NCBI GenBank assembly: GCA_037481615.1
Contig: JBBFLI010000009.1
DNA: 64,000 nt
Strand: one strand, 5' to 3'
Origin: SpSt-501 sp037481615
Lineage (GTDB): Bacteria; Desulfobacterota; Desulfobacteria; Desulfobacterales; SpSt-501
Both the position numbers and the translations under genes were made by a program. Below, in pieces: positions 56,071 through 62,812 of the stretch. The notes below the pieces were generated by a model. That model was not told the origin of the DNA. It saw nothing but the letters and a program-made list of their open reading frames with translations, and searched no databases. How positions within the stretch are numbered: position 1 is the first letter of the stretch; the number at the start of each line of letters is the position of its first letter.

Positions 56071-57405
56071 TCAGCCTCCGGCGCGGCGGCGTTCCCGCTC
56101 CCGGACCCACAGCCGGATCGGGGTCGCCTCCAGGCCCGTCTCCTCGCGGATCCGGTTCACGAGGTAGCGCCGGTAGGAGGGCGGCAGGGCCTCCGGGCGG
56201 TTCGTGAAGACGACGAACGACGGGGGCCGGGTCGCCGCCTGGGTGGCGTAGTAGATCTTGACCGGCCGGCCGCGGTGGAGCGGCGGGGCGTTGCGGGCGA
56301 CCGCCTCGGCGATCATCCGGTTGAGCGGTCCGGTGGGGATGCGCGCGGCGTACTGCCCGGCCACGCGGTCGACGAGGGGGAAGATCTTGCCCACCCGCTT
56401 TCCGGTGCGCGCGGAAACGGTCAGCATCGGGGCGAACGAGAGGAAGCCCGCCCGTTGCCGCAGATGATCGAGGAAGGCCTTCTCGGAAACCTCCGCGCGC
56501 GCGGCGAGATCCCACTTGTTCGCAACCCAGATGCAGCCGCAGCCCCGCTCGAGGGCGTAGCCCGCGATCGTGAGGTCCTGCTCCACGACCCCCTCGGAGG
56601 CGTCGATCACGATCAGGGCGATGTCGCAGCGCTCGAGGCGCTGCAGGGCCTTCAGGACCGAGAATTTCTCCAGGCGGGCCTCCACCGCGGCCTTGCGCCG
56701 GATGCCCGCGGTGTCGACCAGGCGGTAGCGCCGGCCTTCGCGCTCGTAGTCGATGTCGATCGCATCGCGCGTCGTCCCGGGGATCGGGCTGACGATCATG
56801 CGCTCCCGGCCCAGGATGCGGTTGACGAGCGAGCTCTTGCCGACGTTCGGCCGGCCGACGAGGGCGACGGCGACGGGCGGCTCCTCCCCCTCCGGGGCGG
56901 GCGGGGCCTCGCGCCGCGGCAGGCGCGCGACGAGGGCGTCGAGAAAGTCGTTCCAGCCGTAGCGGTGTTCGGCCGAGAGGGGATACAGCTCCTCGAGCCC
57001 CAGCCGGTGGAACTCGGCGACGCGCGGCTCGTCCCGAGGCCCGTCGATCTTGTTGACCACCCCGAGCCGCGGCTTCCCCATCCGCCGCACGAGGTCGACG
57101 AGGTCGCGGTCGAAGGGCGAAAGGCCGGCGCGGCCGTCGAAGAGAAGAACGAGCAGGTCGGCCTCGGCCGCGGCCTGTTCGATCTGGCTGCGGATCTCCG
57201 CCGAGAAGGCATCCCCCTCGATGAACCCTCCCGTGTCGACCACGCCGAAGGAGACCCCGTCCCAGACGGCGTGCCCGTAGTGGCGGTCGCGCGTCACGCC
57301 GGGGACGTCGTCCACCAGGGCGTCGCGGCTGCGGGTCAGGCGGTTGAAGAGCGTCGATTTTCCGGCGTTCGGCCGCCCGAGAATGGCCACCAGGGGGTCC
57401 ACCAT
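56071..57405 (-). CDS. der: Ribosome biogenesis GTPase Der (EngA)
   Basis: A 444-residue protein with tandem G domains. G domain 1 has AILGRPNAGKSTLFNRLTRS and VDTGGF, G domain 2 has ALVGRPNVGKSSLVNRILGR and LVDTAGIRRKAAVE, and the C-terminal KH-like domain ends the protein. Der is essential for 50S subunit maturation. It lies 6 bases after the ABC ATPase gene. Confidence 0.97.
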   Translation of the reverse strand: MVDPLVAILGRPNAGKSTLFNRLTRSRDALVDDVPGVTRDRHYGHAVWDGVSFGVVDTGGFIEGDAFSAEIRSQIEQAAAEADLLVLLFDGRAGLSPFDRDLVDLVRRMGKPRLGVVNKIDGPRDEPRVAEFHRLGLEELYPLSAEHRYGWNDFLDALVARLPRREAPPAPEGEEPPVAVALVGRPNVGKSSLVNRILGRERMIVSPIPGTTRDAIDIDYEREGRRYRLVDTAGIRRKAAVEARLEKFSVLKALQRLERCDIALIVIDASEGVVEQDLTIAGYALERGCGCIWVANKWDLAARAEVSEKAFLDHLRQRAGFLSFAPMLTVSARTGKRVGKIFPLVDRVAGQYAARIPTGPLNRMIAEAVARNAPPLHRGRPVKIYYATQAATRPPSFVVFTNRPEALPPSYRRYLVNRIREETGLEATPIRLWVRERERRRAGG

Positions 57406-57411
57406 GACACC

Positions 57412-58182
57412 TCAGTGGAGGATCTTTTCGAGAAAGCGCCGCGTGCGCTCCGAGCGTGGGCGGCGGAACAGGGCCTCCGGGGGCCCCTCTTCGAGGATCC
57501 GGCCCTTCTCCAGGAAGACCATGCGGTCGGCCACGCGCCGGGCAAAGCCCATTTCGTGGGTGACGACGATCATGGTCATGCCCTCGCGGGCGAGCTCGGT
57601 CATGACCTCGAGCACCTCGATTTTCATCTCCGGGTCGAGCGCCGAGGTGGGCTCGTCGAAGAGCATCACCCGCGGCTCCATGCACAGGCTGCGGGCGATC
57701 GCCGCCCGCTGCTGCTGGCCGCCGGAGAGCTGCCGCGGGTGCTTGTGCGCCTGGTCGGCGATGTGGACCTTCTCGAGCATCGCCCGCGCGATCTCCTCGG
57801 CCCGCCGGCGGTCGAGCCCGCGGACGTGGATCGGCCCCAGGGTGAGGTTCTCGAGCACCGTCAGGTGCGGAAAGAGGTTGAACCCCTGGAACACCATGCC
57901 CACCTCGGCCCGCACCTTCTCGAGACCGCGCATCCCCTCCTTCAGCTCGATGCCGTCGACGACGATCCGCCCCTGCTGATGGGTTTCCAGGCGGTTGATG
58001 CAGCGGATGAGGGTGGATTTCCCGGAACCCGAAGGGCCGAAGACGACGATCCGCTCTCCCGGTTGAACCGCGAGGTCGATCCCGCGCAGCACGTGCAACC
58101 CGCCGTACCACTTGTGGACGCCCTCGAGGAGAATGATCGGGCCGGGCGGCCGCGGTCGCGCGGAACGATCCGGCGAAGGCAT
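57412..58182 (-). CDS. Polar amino acid-type ABC transporter ATP-binding protein
   Basis: A 256-residue ABC ATPase of the GlnQ/HisP kind: Walker A VFGPSGSGKSTLIRCINRLE, signature HPRQLSGGQQQRAAIARSLC and Walker B VMLFDEPTSALDPEMKIEVL. It also has the family-typical GMVFQGFNLFPHLTVLENLT. Such subunits energise uptake of polar amino acids, but no permease or binding protein gene is next to it, so the partner must be elsewhere. The ATG at 58182 is the first reasonable start; the ribosome site is weak. Confidence 0.9.
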   Translation of the reverse strand: MPSPDRSARPRPPGPIILLEGVHKWYGGLHVLRGIDLAVQPGERIVVFGPSGSGKSTLIRCINRLETHQQGRIVVDGIELKEGMRGLEKVRAEVGMVFQGFNLFPHLTVLENLTLGPIHVRGLDRRRAEEIARAMLEKVHIADQAHKHPRQLSGGQQQRAAIARSLCMEPRVMLFDEPTSALDPEMKIEVLEVMTELAREGMTMIVVTHEMGFARRVADRMVFLEKGRILEEGPPEALFRRPRSERTRRFLEKILH

Positions 58183-58268
58183 GGAAGGCAGTCTACCAGA
58201 GCCGCCGGGGAGCTGGCAAGAAAAGCCGCCGTCGCCGGGGAGCCCCCGGGCGCCGGCGGGGGGACGGC

Positions 58269-58308
58269 GCAAACGGCCGCCCCGCGTTTCGATTTGACAG
58301 CCGTTTGC
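58269..58308. promoter_or_regulatory. Operator-like 9-bp inverted repeat
   Basis: GCAAACGGC (58269-58277) and GCCGTTTGC (58300-58308) are perfect inverted repeats with centres 31 bases apart, about three helical turns. The right half lies between the -35 and -10 boxes of the operon promoter, a position suited to a repressor. Confidence 0.6.
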
Positions 58309-58322
58309 AGGCTTTCTATGAA
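58294..58322 (+). promoter_or_regulatory. Sigma-70 promoter of the Hdr-like operon
   Basis: Perfect -35 box TTGACA (58294-58299), 17-base spacer, -10 box TATGAA (58317-58322). Transcription would start near 58330, about 30 bases before the first gene. Confidence 0.72.
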
Positions 58323-58360
58323 AGAGACCATCCTCCCGACGCGGAAAGGAAGCCCTGGCC

Positions 58361-58900
58361 ATGCTCGACCGAAACGACACTGTGCTCGTGGTGATCGACC
58401 TGCAGGAACGGCTCGTGCGCGCGATGCCCGACCGGGAGGCGCTGCTCGACCGCGCGGGGCGGCTGATCGCGGGGGTGCGGGTTCTCGGCCTGCCCGTACT
58501 CGCCACCGAGCAAAACCCCCAGGGGCTCGGCCCCACGGTGCCGGAGATCGCCCGCTTGCTGGAGGGGGTGCGGCCGGTGCCGAAAACGAGCTTCGGCTGC
58601 CTCGGCTGCGCCGCCTTCGGTGCCCTTCTCCGGGAGAGCGGGCGCCGAAGCGTGCTGCTCTGCGGGGTCGAAGCGCACGTCTGCGTCTACCAGACCGCCC
58701 GGGAACTCGTCGCCGCAGGCTACCACGTGGAAATCGTCGCCGACGCCTGCTCCTCGCGTCACATCGCCGACAAGGCGGTCGGCCTCGAAAGGGCGCGCGA
58801 CGAAGGGGCGCACGTCACCAGCGTGGAAACGGCCCTCTTCGAATTGTTGCGCGCCGCCGAAGGACCGGCCTTCAAGGAAATCGCCCGGATCGTCAAATGA
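58361..58900 (+). CDS. Isochorismatase-fold cysteine hydrolase
   Basis: A 179-residue protein of the isochorismatase/nicotinamidase superfamily. The catalytic triad is readable: Asp in VLVVIDLQERL, Lys in PVPKTSFGC, and Cys in LLCGVEAHVCVYQTARELVA. The length and the GVEAHVC motif resemble the YcaC-like hydrolases of unknown substrate. AAGGAAG precedes the ATG. It is the first gene of the operon and its stop overlaps the next start (ATGA), so its activity may be tied to the redox complex encoded downstream. Confidence 0.88.
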   Translation: MLDRNDTVLVVIDLQERLVRAMPDREALLDRAGRLIAGVRVLGLPVLATEQNPQGLGPTVPEIARLLEGVRPVPKTSFGCLGCAAFGALLRESGRRSVLLCGVEAHVCVYQTARELVAAGYHVEIVADACSSRHIADKAVGLERARDEGAHVTSVETALFELLRAAEGPAFKEIARIVK

Positions 58901-60003
58901 GCGCGCACGCCGTTTCTTCTCCTGCTCCCGACTCCCCGCCCCGGGTGCTCGTCCTGGGCGGCGGGGTGGCCGGCCTCACGGCCGCGGCCGTCTTCGCCCG
59001 CGCCGGTCTCTGCGTCAGTCTCGTCGAGCGCGCAAACCGTCTGGGGGGACACGCGGCGCGTCTCTCCTGCAAGGCGACCGACCGCTGCGTCCACTGCGGG
59101 GCCTGCCTGCTGGAACCCGCCCTGCAGGCCGTGCGCACAAGCCCCCGCGTCACCGTTCATCTAGGAAGCCTCGCCCGCATCCGTCGCGAGGGCGATGCCT
59201 TCGCCTTCGCGATCCACCCCGCCTGCGCCGACGGCCCTTCCGCGACGCCGCCCCGGAAAGCCGCGGCGGTCTTTCTCGCCACGGGGTTTTCCGTCTTCAA
59301 CCCGCTCCGGAAAGCGCTCGGCTACGGGGTTTTCGAAAACGTGATCACCAACCTCGAGCTCGAGGACCGGCTGCGTTCGGGGGGAGGGCTTCGCCGGCCT
59401 TCCGACGGCCGCCTTCCCGCCCGGGTCGCCTTCATCCAGTGCGTCGGCAGCCGCGACGCACAGATCGGGCACCTGTGGTGCTCGACCTTCTGCTGCGCGG
59501 CCGCGCTGCGGTCGGCGCGCAAGATCCGGCACCTCCACCCGCAAACCGCGGTCACCGTCTTCTTCATCGACCTCCAGAGCGTCGGGCGGGATCCGGATGC
59601 GTTCCTCTCCGAATGCCGCCGCAGCCTGCGGCTCATCCGGGCCGTGCCCGGCGAGGCGCTCGGGGCGGAGGACGGGGGCGTGCGGCTCGCCTGGTTCGAC
59701 GACGCCGGCCGCCGGGGCATCGAGGAAACCTTCGACCTGGTCGTGCTCTCGGCCGGGATGCAGCCGCCCGCGGACCTCGCCGAGACCGCATCTTCCCTCG
59801 GCCTGCCCCTCGACCCCCTCGGATGGGCCGAAGAGGAAGGGCCGCGCGTGTTCGCCGCCGGAGCCGTGCGGCGGCCGATGACCATCGCCGAGACGATCGC
59901 CGACAGCCGCGGCGCCGCCTTGCGGCTTTTGAGGTCGCTCGGGCGGGCCGTCCCCCGCGTTTCCGCGGCACCCGCCCCGGCAGCGGAGGAGGGCCGCCGA
60001 TGA
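58897..60003 (+). CDS. HdrA/QmoA-like FAD iron-sulphur protein
   Basis: A 368-residue soluble flavoprotein. The Rossmann FAD motif is VLVLGGGVAGLTAAAVFARA, followed at about 60-70 by a four-Cys cluster site (LSCKATDRCVHCGACLLEPA). HdrA landmark AFIQCVGSRDAQIGHLWCST with FCCAAALRSA follows, and the C-terminal FAD segment has VFAAGAVRRPMTIAETIADS. It resembles QmoA or HdrA but lacks the C-terminal ferredoxin domain of full HdrA. It is coupled at both ends by ATGA overlaps. It probably receives or bifurcates electrons in a complex with the next two products. Confidence 0.85.
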   Translation: MSAHAVSSPAPDSPPRVLVLGGGVAGLTAAAVFARAGLCVSLVERANRLGGHAARLSCKATDRCVHCGACLLEPALQAVRTSPRVTVHLGSLARIRREGDAFAFAIHPACADGPSATPPRKAAAVFLATGFSVFNPLRKALGYGVFENVITNLELEDRLRSGGGLRRPSDGRLPARVAFIQCVGSRDAQIGHLWCSTFCCAAALRSARKIRHLHPQTAVTVFFIDLQSVGRDPDAFLSECRRSLRLIRAVPGEALGAEDGGVRLAWFDDAGRRGIEETFDLVVLSAGMQPPADLAETASSLGLPLDPLGWAEEEGPRVFAAGAVRRPMTIAETIADSRGAALRLLRSLGRAVPRVSAAPAPAAEEGRR

Positions 60004-61589
60004 ACGCTGCCGGCGTTCTCCTCCTCGGCGATTCCCGCACCGCCTGGAAGGCGGCGCGGCTGCTCGTGTCGGCCCGGGTCCCCGTGACGATCGCCGCTTT
60101 CGACCCGGCGCTCTCCCCGCCCCCCGACCTCTGGCCGGAGGCGGAAGAAGCCCCCCTCGAAGTGCTTGCCGGGACCCGGCTTCTCTCCTGCAAGGGGGCG
60201 GCGGGCGATTTCGAGGTTCGCCTTGCTGCCCGCGGGGGAATCCTCGTCAGGCGCGCACGGGCCGTCGTCGTCGCCCTTCCGGACCGCAAGGAGCCCCTTT
60301 TCCCCGACTACGGGCTCGCCCCCGGACGATCGGTGCGCAGCCTCTCGGAGTTCCATCCGGCGGAGCTTCCGCCCGTCGCCGCCGGCTCGGTCCCGCCGGT
60401 GGTCGTCTTTCTCGAAGGGCTCTCGCGCGAAAGCCGACCCGAGGCCGCCGGCCGGGTCATGGCCGCGGCCTTGGAGCTGGCCGCGCGGGGGAGTGCGCGG
60501 TCGTTCGTCCTCTGCGGCAACCTGAAGGTGGCGGCCGGCGGACTCGAGGCGTTGGCACACCGGGCCCGCGTGGCGGGTGTGCGCTTCTTCAAATTCGACC
60601 GCGAACGGCCCGCCTTGCGCGTGCTCGCGGGCGGGAAAACCGAGATCCGCTTCATTGACCCCGCCTCGGGCGAGGCCTTCCTTCTGGCCGCGGACCTCGT
60701 CGTCGCCGACGAGGCCCGCCGTTGCCCCGCCGAGGCGGAGGAGATCGCGCGGCTTCTCGGGCTCGAGGCCGACCCCGCCGGGTTTCTCCAGTCCGAAAAC
60801 GTGCACCGCCTGCCGGTGTACACGAATCGCCGCGGGATCCTCGTCGCCGGTCCCGGCCGCGACCCCGGCGCGGATCCCGCCGTCGATGCCGCAAACGCGG
60901 CGCTCGCCGTCCTCGAGGGCCTGGCGCGCGAAGACGACCCGCAAACGGCGGCGGCGATCGACCCCGGGCGCTGTATCCGCTGCCTCACCTGCCTGCGGCT
61001 GTGCGCTTACCGCGCCGTCGCGCTCGATGCCGAACGGCCGCGGGTCCTTCCCGCGGCCTGCGAGCGCTGCGGCGTCTGCGCCGCGGAGTGCCCTCGCGAG
61101 GCGATCCGCCTCGAGGGCTTCGACCGGCCGGGACTCGACCGGCTCCTCGCCTCCGGCCCGCCCCGGACGGGGGCGCCGCGGATCACGGTCTTCGCCTGCA
61201 GCCGCTCGGCCGCACCCGCCCTGCGGGAGGCGTGCGCGGCGGGGTTCTCCCCCGCGGCCGAGCTCCGGCTGATCGAGATTCCCTGCGCCGGAGCGCTCGC
61301 CCCCGAGACGATCCGCCGGGCGCTCAATGCGGGAAGCGACGGGGTGCTCGTTCTCACCTGCCACGAGGGCAACTGCCACTCCCGCCACGGCAACCGCCTC
61401 GCCCTGCAACGGGCCGAGGAGAGCCGGGCCTTTCTCGAGCGCGCCCAGCTGGACGGGGCGCGTCTGGCCTGGGGCACGCTGGCCGCGAACATGCCCGGCG
61501 AGGCGCAGGCGGCGGTCAGCCGTCTGGCGGCCCACCTCGCCGGGGCAGCCCCGGGGCCCTCCGGCCCTGCGGCCCGAAAGGAAACCTGA
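60000..61589 (+). CDS. QmoB/HdrA-like ferredoxin-MvhD fusion protein
   Basis: A 529-residue protein. Residues 1-310 are HdrA-like, but the first nucleotide-binding loop is degenerate (VLLLGDSRTAWKAARLL, no GxGxxG). Residues about 320-375 hold two [4Fe-4S] sites (GRCIRCLTCLRLCAYRAVAL and AACERCGVCAAECPREAIRL). Residues about 395-500 resemble MvhD/FrhD (IEIPCAGALAPETIRRALNA, then GVLVLTCHEGNCHSRHGNRL), although the usual first Cys pair reads ACSRSAA. QmoB of sulphate reducers has the same plan. It would wire electrons between the flavoprotein and the CCG-type subunit that follows one base later. Confidence 0.82.
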   Translation: MNAAGVLLLGDSRTAWKAARLLVSARVPVTIAAFDPALSPPPDLWPEAEEAPLEVLAGTRLLSCKGAAGDFEVRLAARGGILVRRARAVVVALPDRKEPLFPDYGLAPGRSVRSLSEFHPAELPPVAAGSVPPVVVFLEGLSRESRPEAAGRVMAAALELAARGSARSFVLCGNLKVAAGGLEALAHRARVAGVRFFKFDRERPALRVLAGGKTEIRFIDPASGEAFLLAADLVVADEARRCPAEAEEIARLLGLEADPAGFLQSENVHRLPVYTNRRGILVAGPGRDPGADPAVDAANAALAVLEGLAREDDPQTAAAIDPGRCIRCLTCLRLCAYRAVALDAERPRVLPAACERCGVCAAECPREAIRLEGFDRPGLDRLLASGPPRTGAPRITVFACSRSAAPALREACAAGFSPAAELRLIEIPCAGALAPETIRRALNAGSDGVLVLTCHEGNCHSRHGNRLALQRAEESRAFLERAQLDGARLAWGTLAANMPGEAQAAVSRLAAHLAGAAPGPSGPAARKET

Positions 61590-61590
61590 C

Positions 61591-62808
61591 ATGAGCGCGA
61601 AGGAAGATCTCCTGGACCCGAAAGCGTCCTGCCCGCCGGACTGGGGCTTTTCCCAGGAAACCTGCATGACCTGCGGGATCTGCTCCTCCACCTGCCCCGT
61701 CGCCGGGATCGACGGCTTCGACCCGCGCAAGGTCGTGCGGCTCGCGGCGCTCGGGCGGACCGAAGCGCTCGTCGAGGCCCGCTGGCCGTGGATCTGCACC
61801 CTCTGCGGCAAATGCGAAGCCCTCTGCCCCATGGGGGTGGAGATCGCCGATCTCGTGCGCCGTGTGCGGTCGCGGCGCGAGCGCGACCGCGTGCCGGGCA
61901 TCCTGCACAAGGGCCTCGCCGCTGCGCTCGAAACCGGGAACAACCTGCGGCTTCCCCGCGAAGACTACCTCTTCATCCTCGAGGACGTCGCCTCCGAGAT
62001 CCGCGAGGAGGAAGGCTTCGAGGGCTTCGAGGTCGCCGTCGACCGCAAAGGGGCGCGGCTGCTCACCACGATCCACAACAAGCTCGTCAACACCCACACC
62101 GAGGACCTCAAGCACTGGTGGAAGATCTTCCATGCGGCGGGCGAGCGCTGGACGGTCTCCTCGGAGAACTGGGAAGGGACGAGCTGGGGCTACTTCACCG
62201 GGGACGACGAGGCGATGAAGGTCATGGCGGGGCGAATCCTCCGGCAGATGGAGGAGCTCGAGATCGACACCCTGCTGTGGCCCGAATGAGGGCACGCGTA
62301 TCTCGCGACCCGGTCCGGGTTCGAACGGCACTACCCCGAGGCGCTCCGGCGTTTCCGCTTCGTGACGGTCTTCGACCTGCTGATCGAATACCTCCGCGAG
62401 GGCCGCATCCGCCTCGACCCCTCGCGCTTCCGCCGGCGCGTCACTTACCACGACCCCTGCAATTACGGCCGCAAGGCCGAGCGGCGTTTCGGGCACGGTT
62501 TCTTCGAGGAGCCGCGCTGGATCCTCGGGCAATGCGTCCGGGATTGGGTGGACCTCTATCCCCACCGCAACTTTCAGGTCTGCTGCGGCGGCGGGGGAGG
62601 CGCCCTCGTCACGGGCTACAACGAGGAGCGCATCCATTACGGGCGCCGCAAGATGGAGCAGATCCGCGCGACAGGCGCCGAAACGGTCGTCGTCCCCTGC
62701 CACAGCTGCCACGCTCAGCTCGAGAGCATCCGCGAAGCGCACGGCATGCCCGGGCTGGAGGTGAAATACCTCTGGGAGCTGGTCGCGGATCTGCTCGTTT
62801 TGCCCTGA
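61591..62808 (+). CDS. HdrC-HdrB/DsrK-like iron-sulphur protein, selenocysteine at in-frame TGA
   Basis: A 405-residue protein when TGA at 62287-62289 is read as selenocysteine 233. The N-terminus has two [4Fe-4S] motifs (QETCMTCGICSSTCPVAG and WICTLCGKCEALCPMGV), as in HdrC. The C-terminal half is an HdrB/HdrD/DsrK domain with VTYHDPCNYGRKAERR, VCCGGGGGALVTGY and VVVPCHSCHAQLESIREAHG. The TGA replaces the Cys of the family's P-E-C-G-H-A-Y motif (LLWPE, TGA, GHAYLATRSGF). The frame stays open for 173 codons beyond it and keeps family sequence throughout. A GGTC-loop hairpin follows. A nonsense mutation is the alternative but fits poorly. Confidence 0.85.
62290..62323 (+). promoter_or_regulatory. 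Bacterial SECIS-like element
   Basis: Immediately after the TGA, CGACCCG pairs with CGGGT(T)CG (62306-62312 with 62316-62323, one bulged T) around a GTC loop closed by G-C, giving the apical GGTC known from the formate dehydrogenase SECIS. The loop begins 24 bases past the TGA, within the distance range of bacterial elements. Confidence 0.65.
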
Positions 62809-62812
62809 GCCC

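Noticed and set aside
54701..58111. Single 1136-codon open frame covering rarA, der and the ABC ATPase
   Set aside because: Only its last 454 codons are the rarA gene; the rest runs out of frame through der and the ABC gene, which have their own starts, stops and motifs.
56275..58896. Open plus-strand frame leading into the HdrA-like gene
   Set aside because: It is antisense to der and the ABC gene. The real start is the ATG at 58897, which overlaps the stop of the hydrolase gene.
62287..62289. TGA as a real stop, giving a truncated 232-residue HdrC-like protein followed by a pseudogene
   Set aside because: The frame continues with full family motifs after the TGA, which replaces a conserved Cys and has a hairpin in the right place. 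There is no start codon with a ribosome site for the second half.
62316..62328. T-loop-like GGGTTCGAACGG resembling a tRNA
   Set aside because: It lies inside the selenoprotein reading frame and SECIS-like hairpin, and no acceptor or anticodon stem surrounds it.
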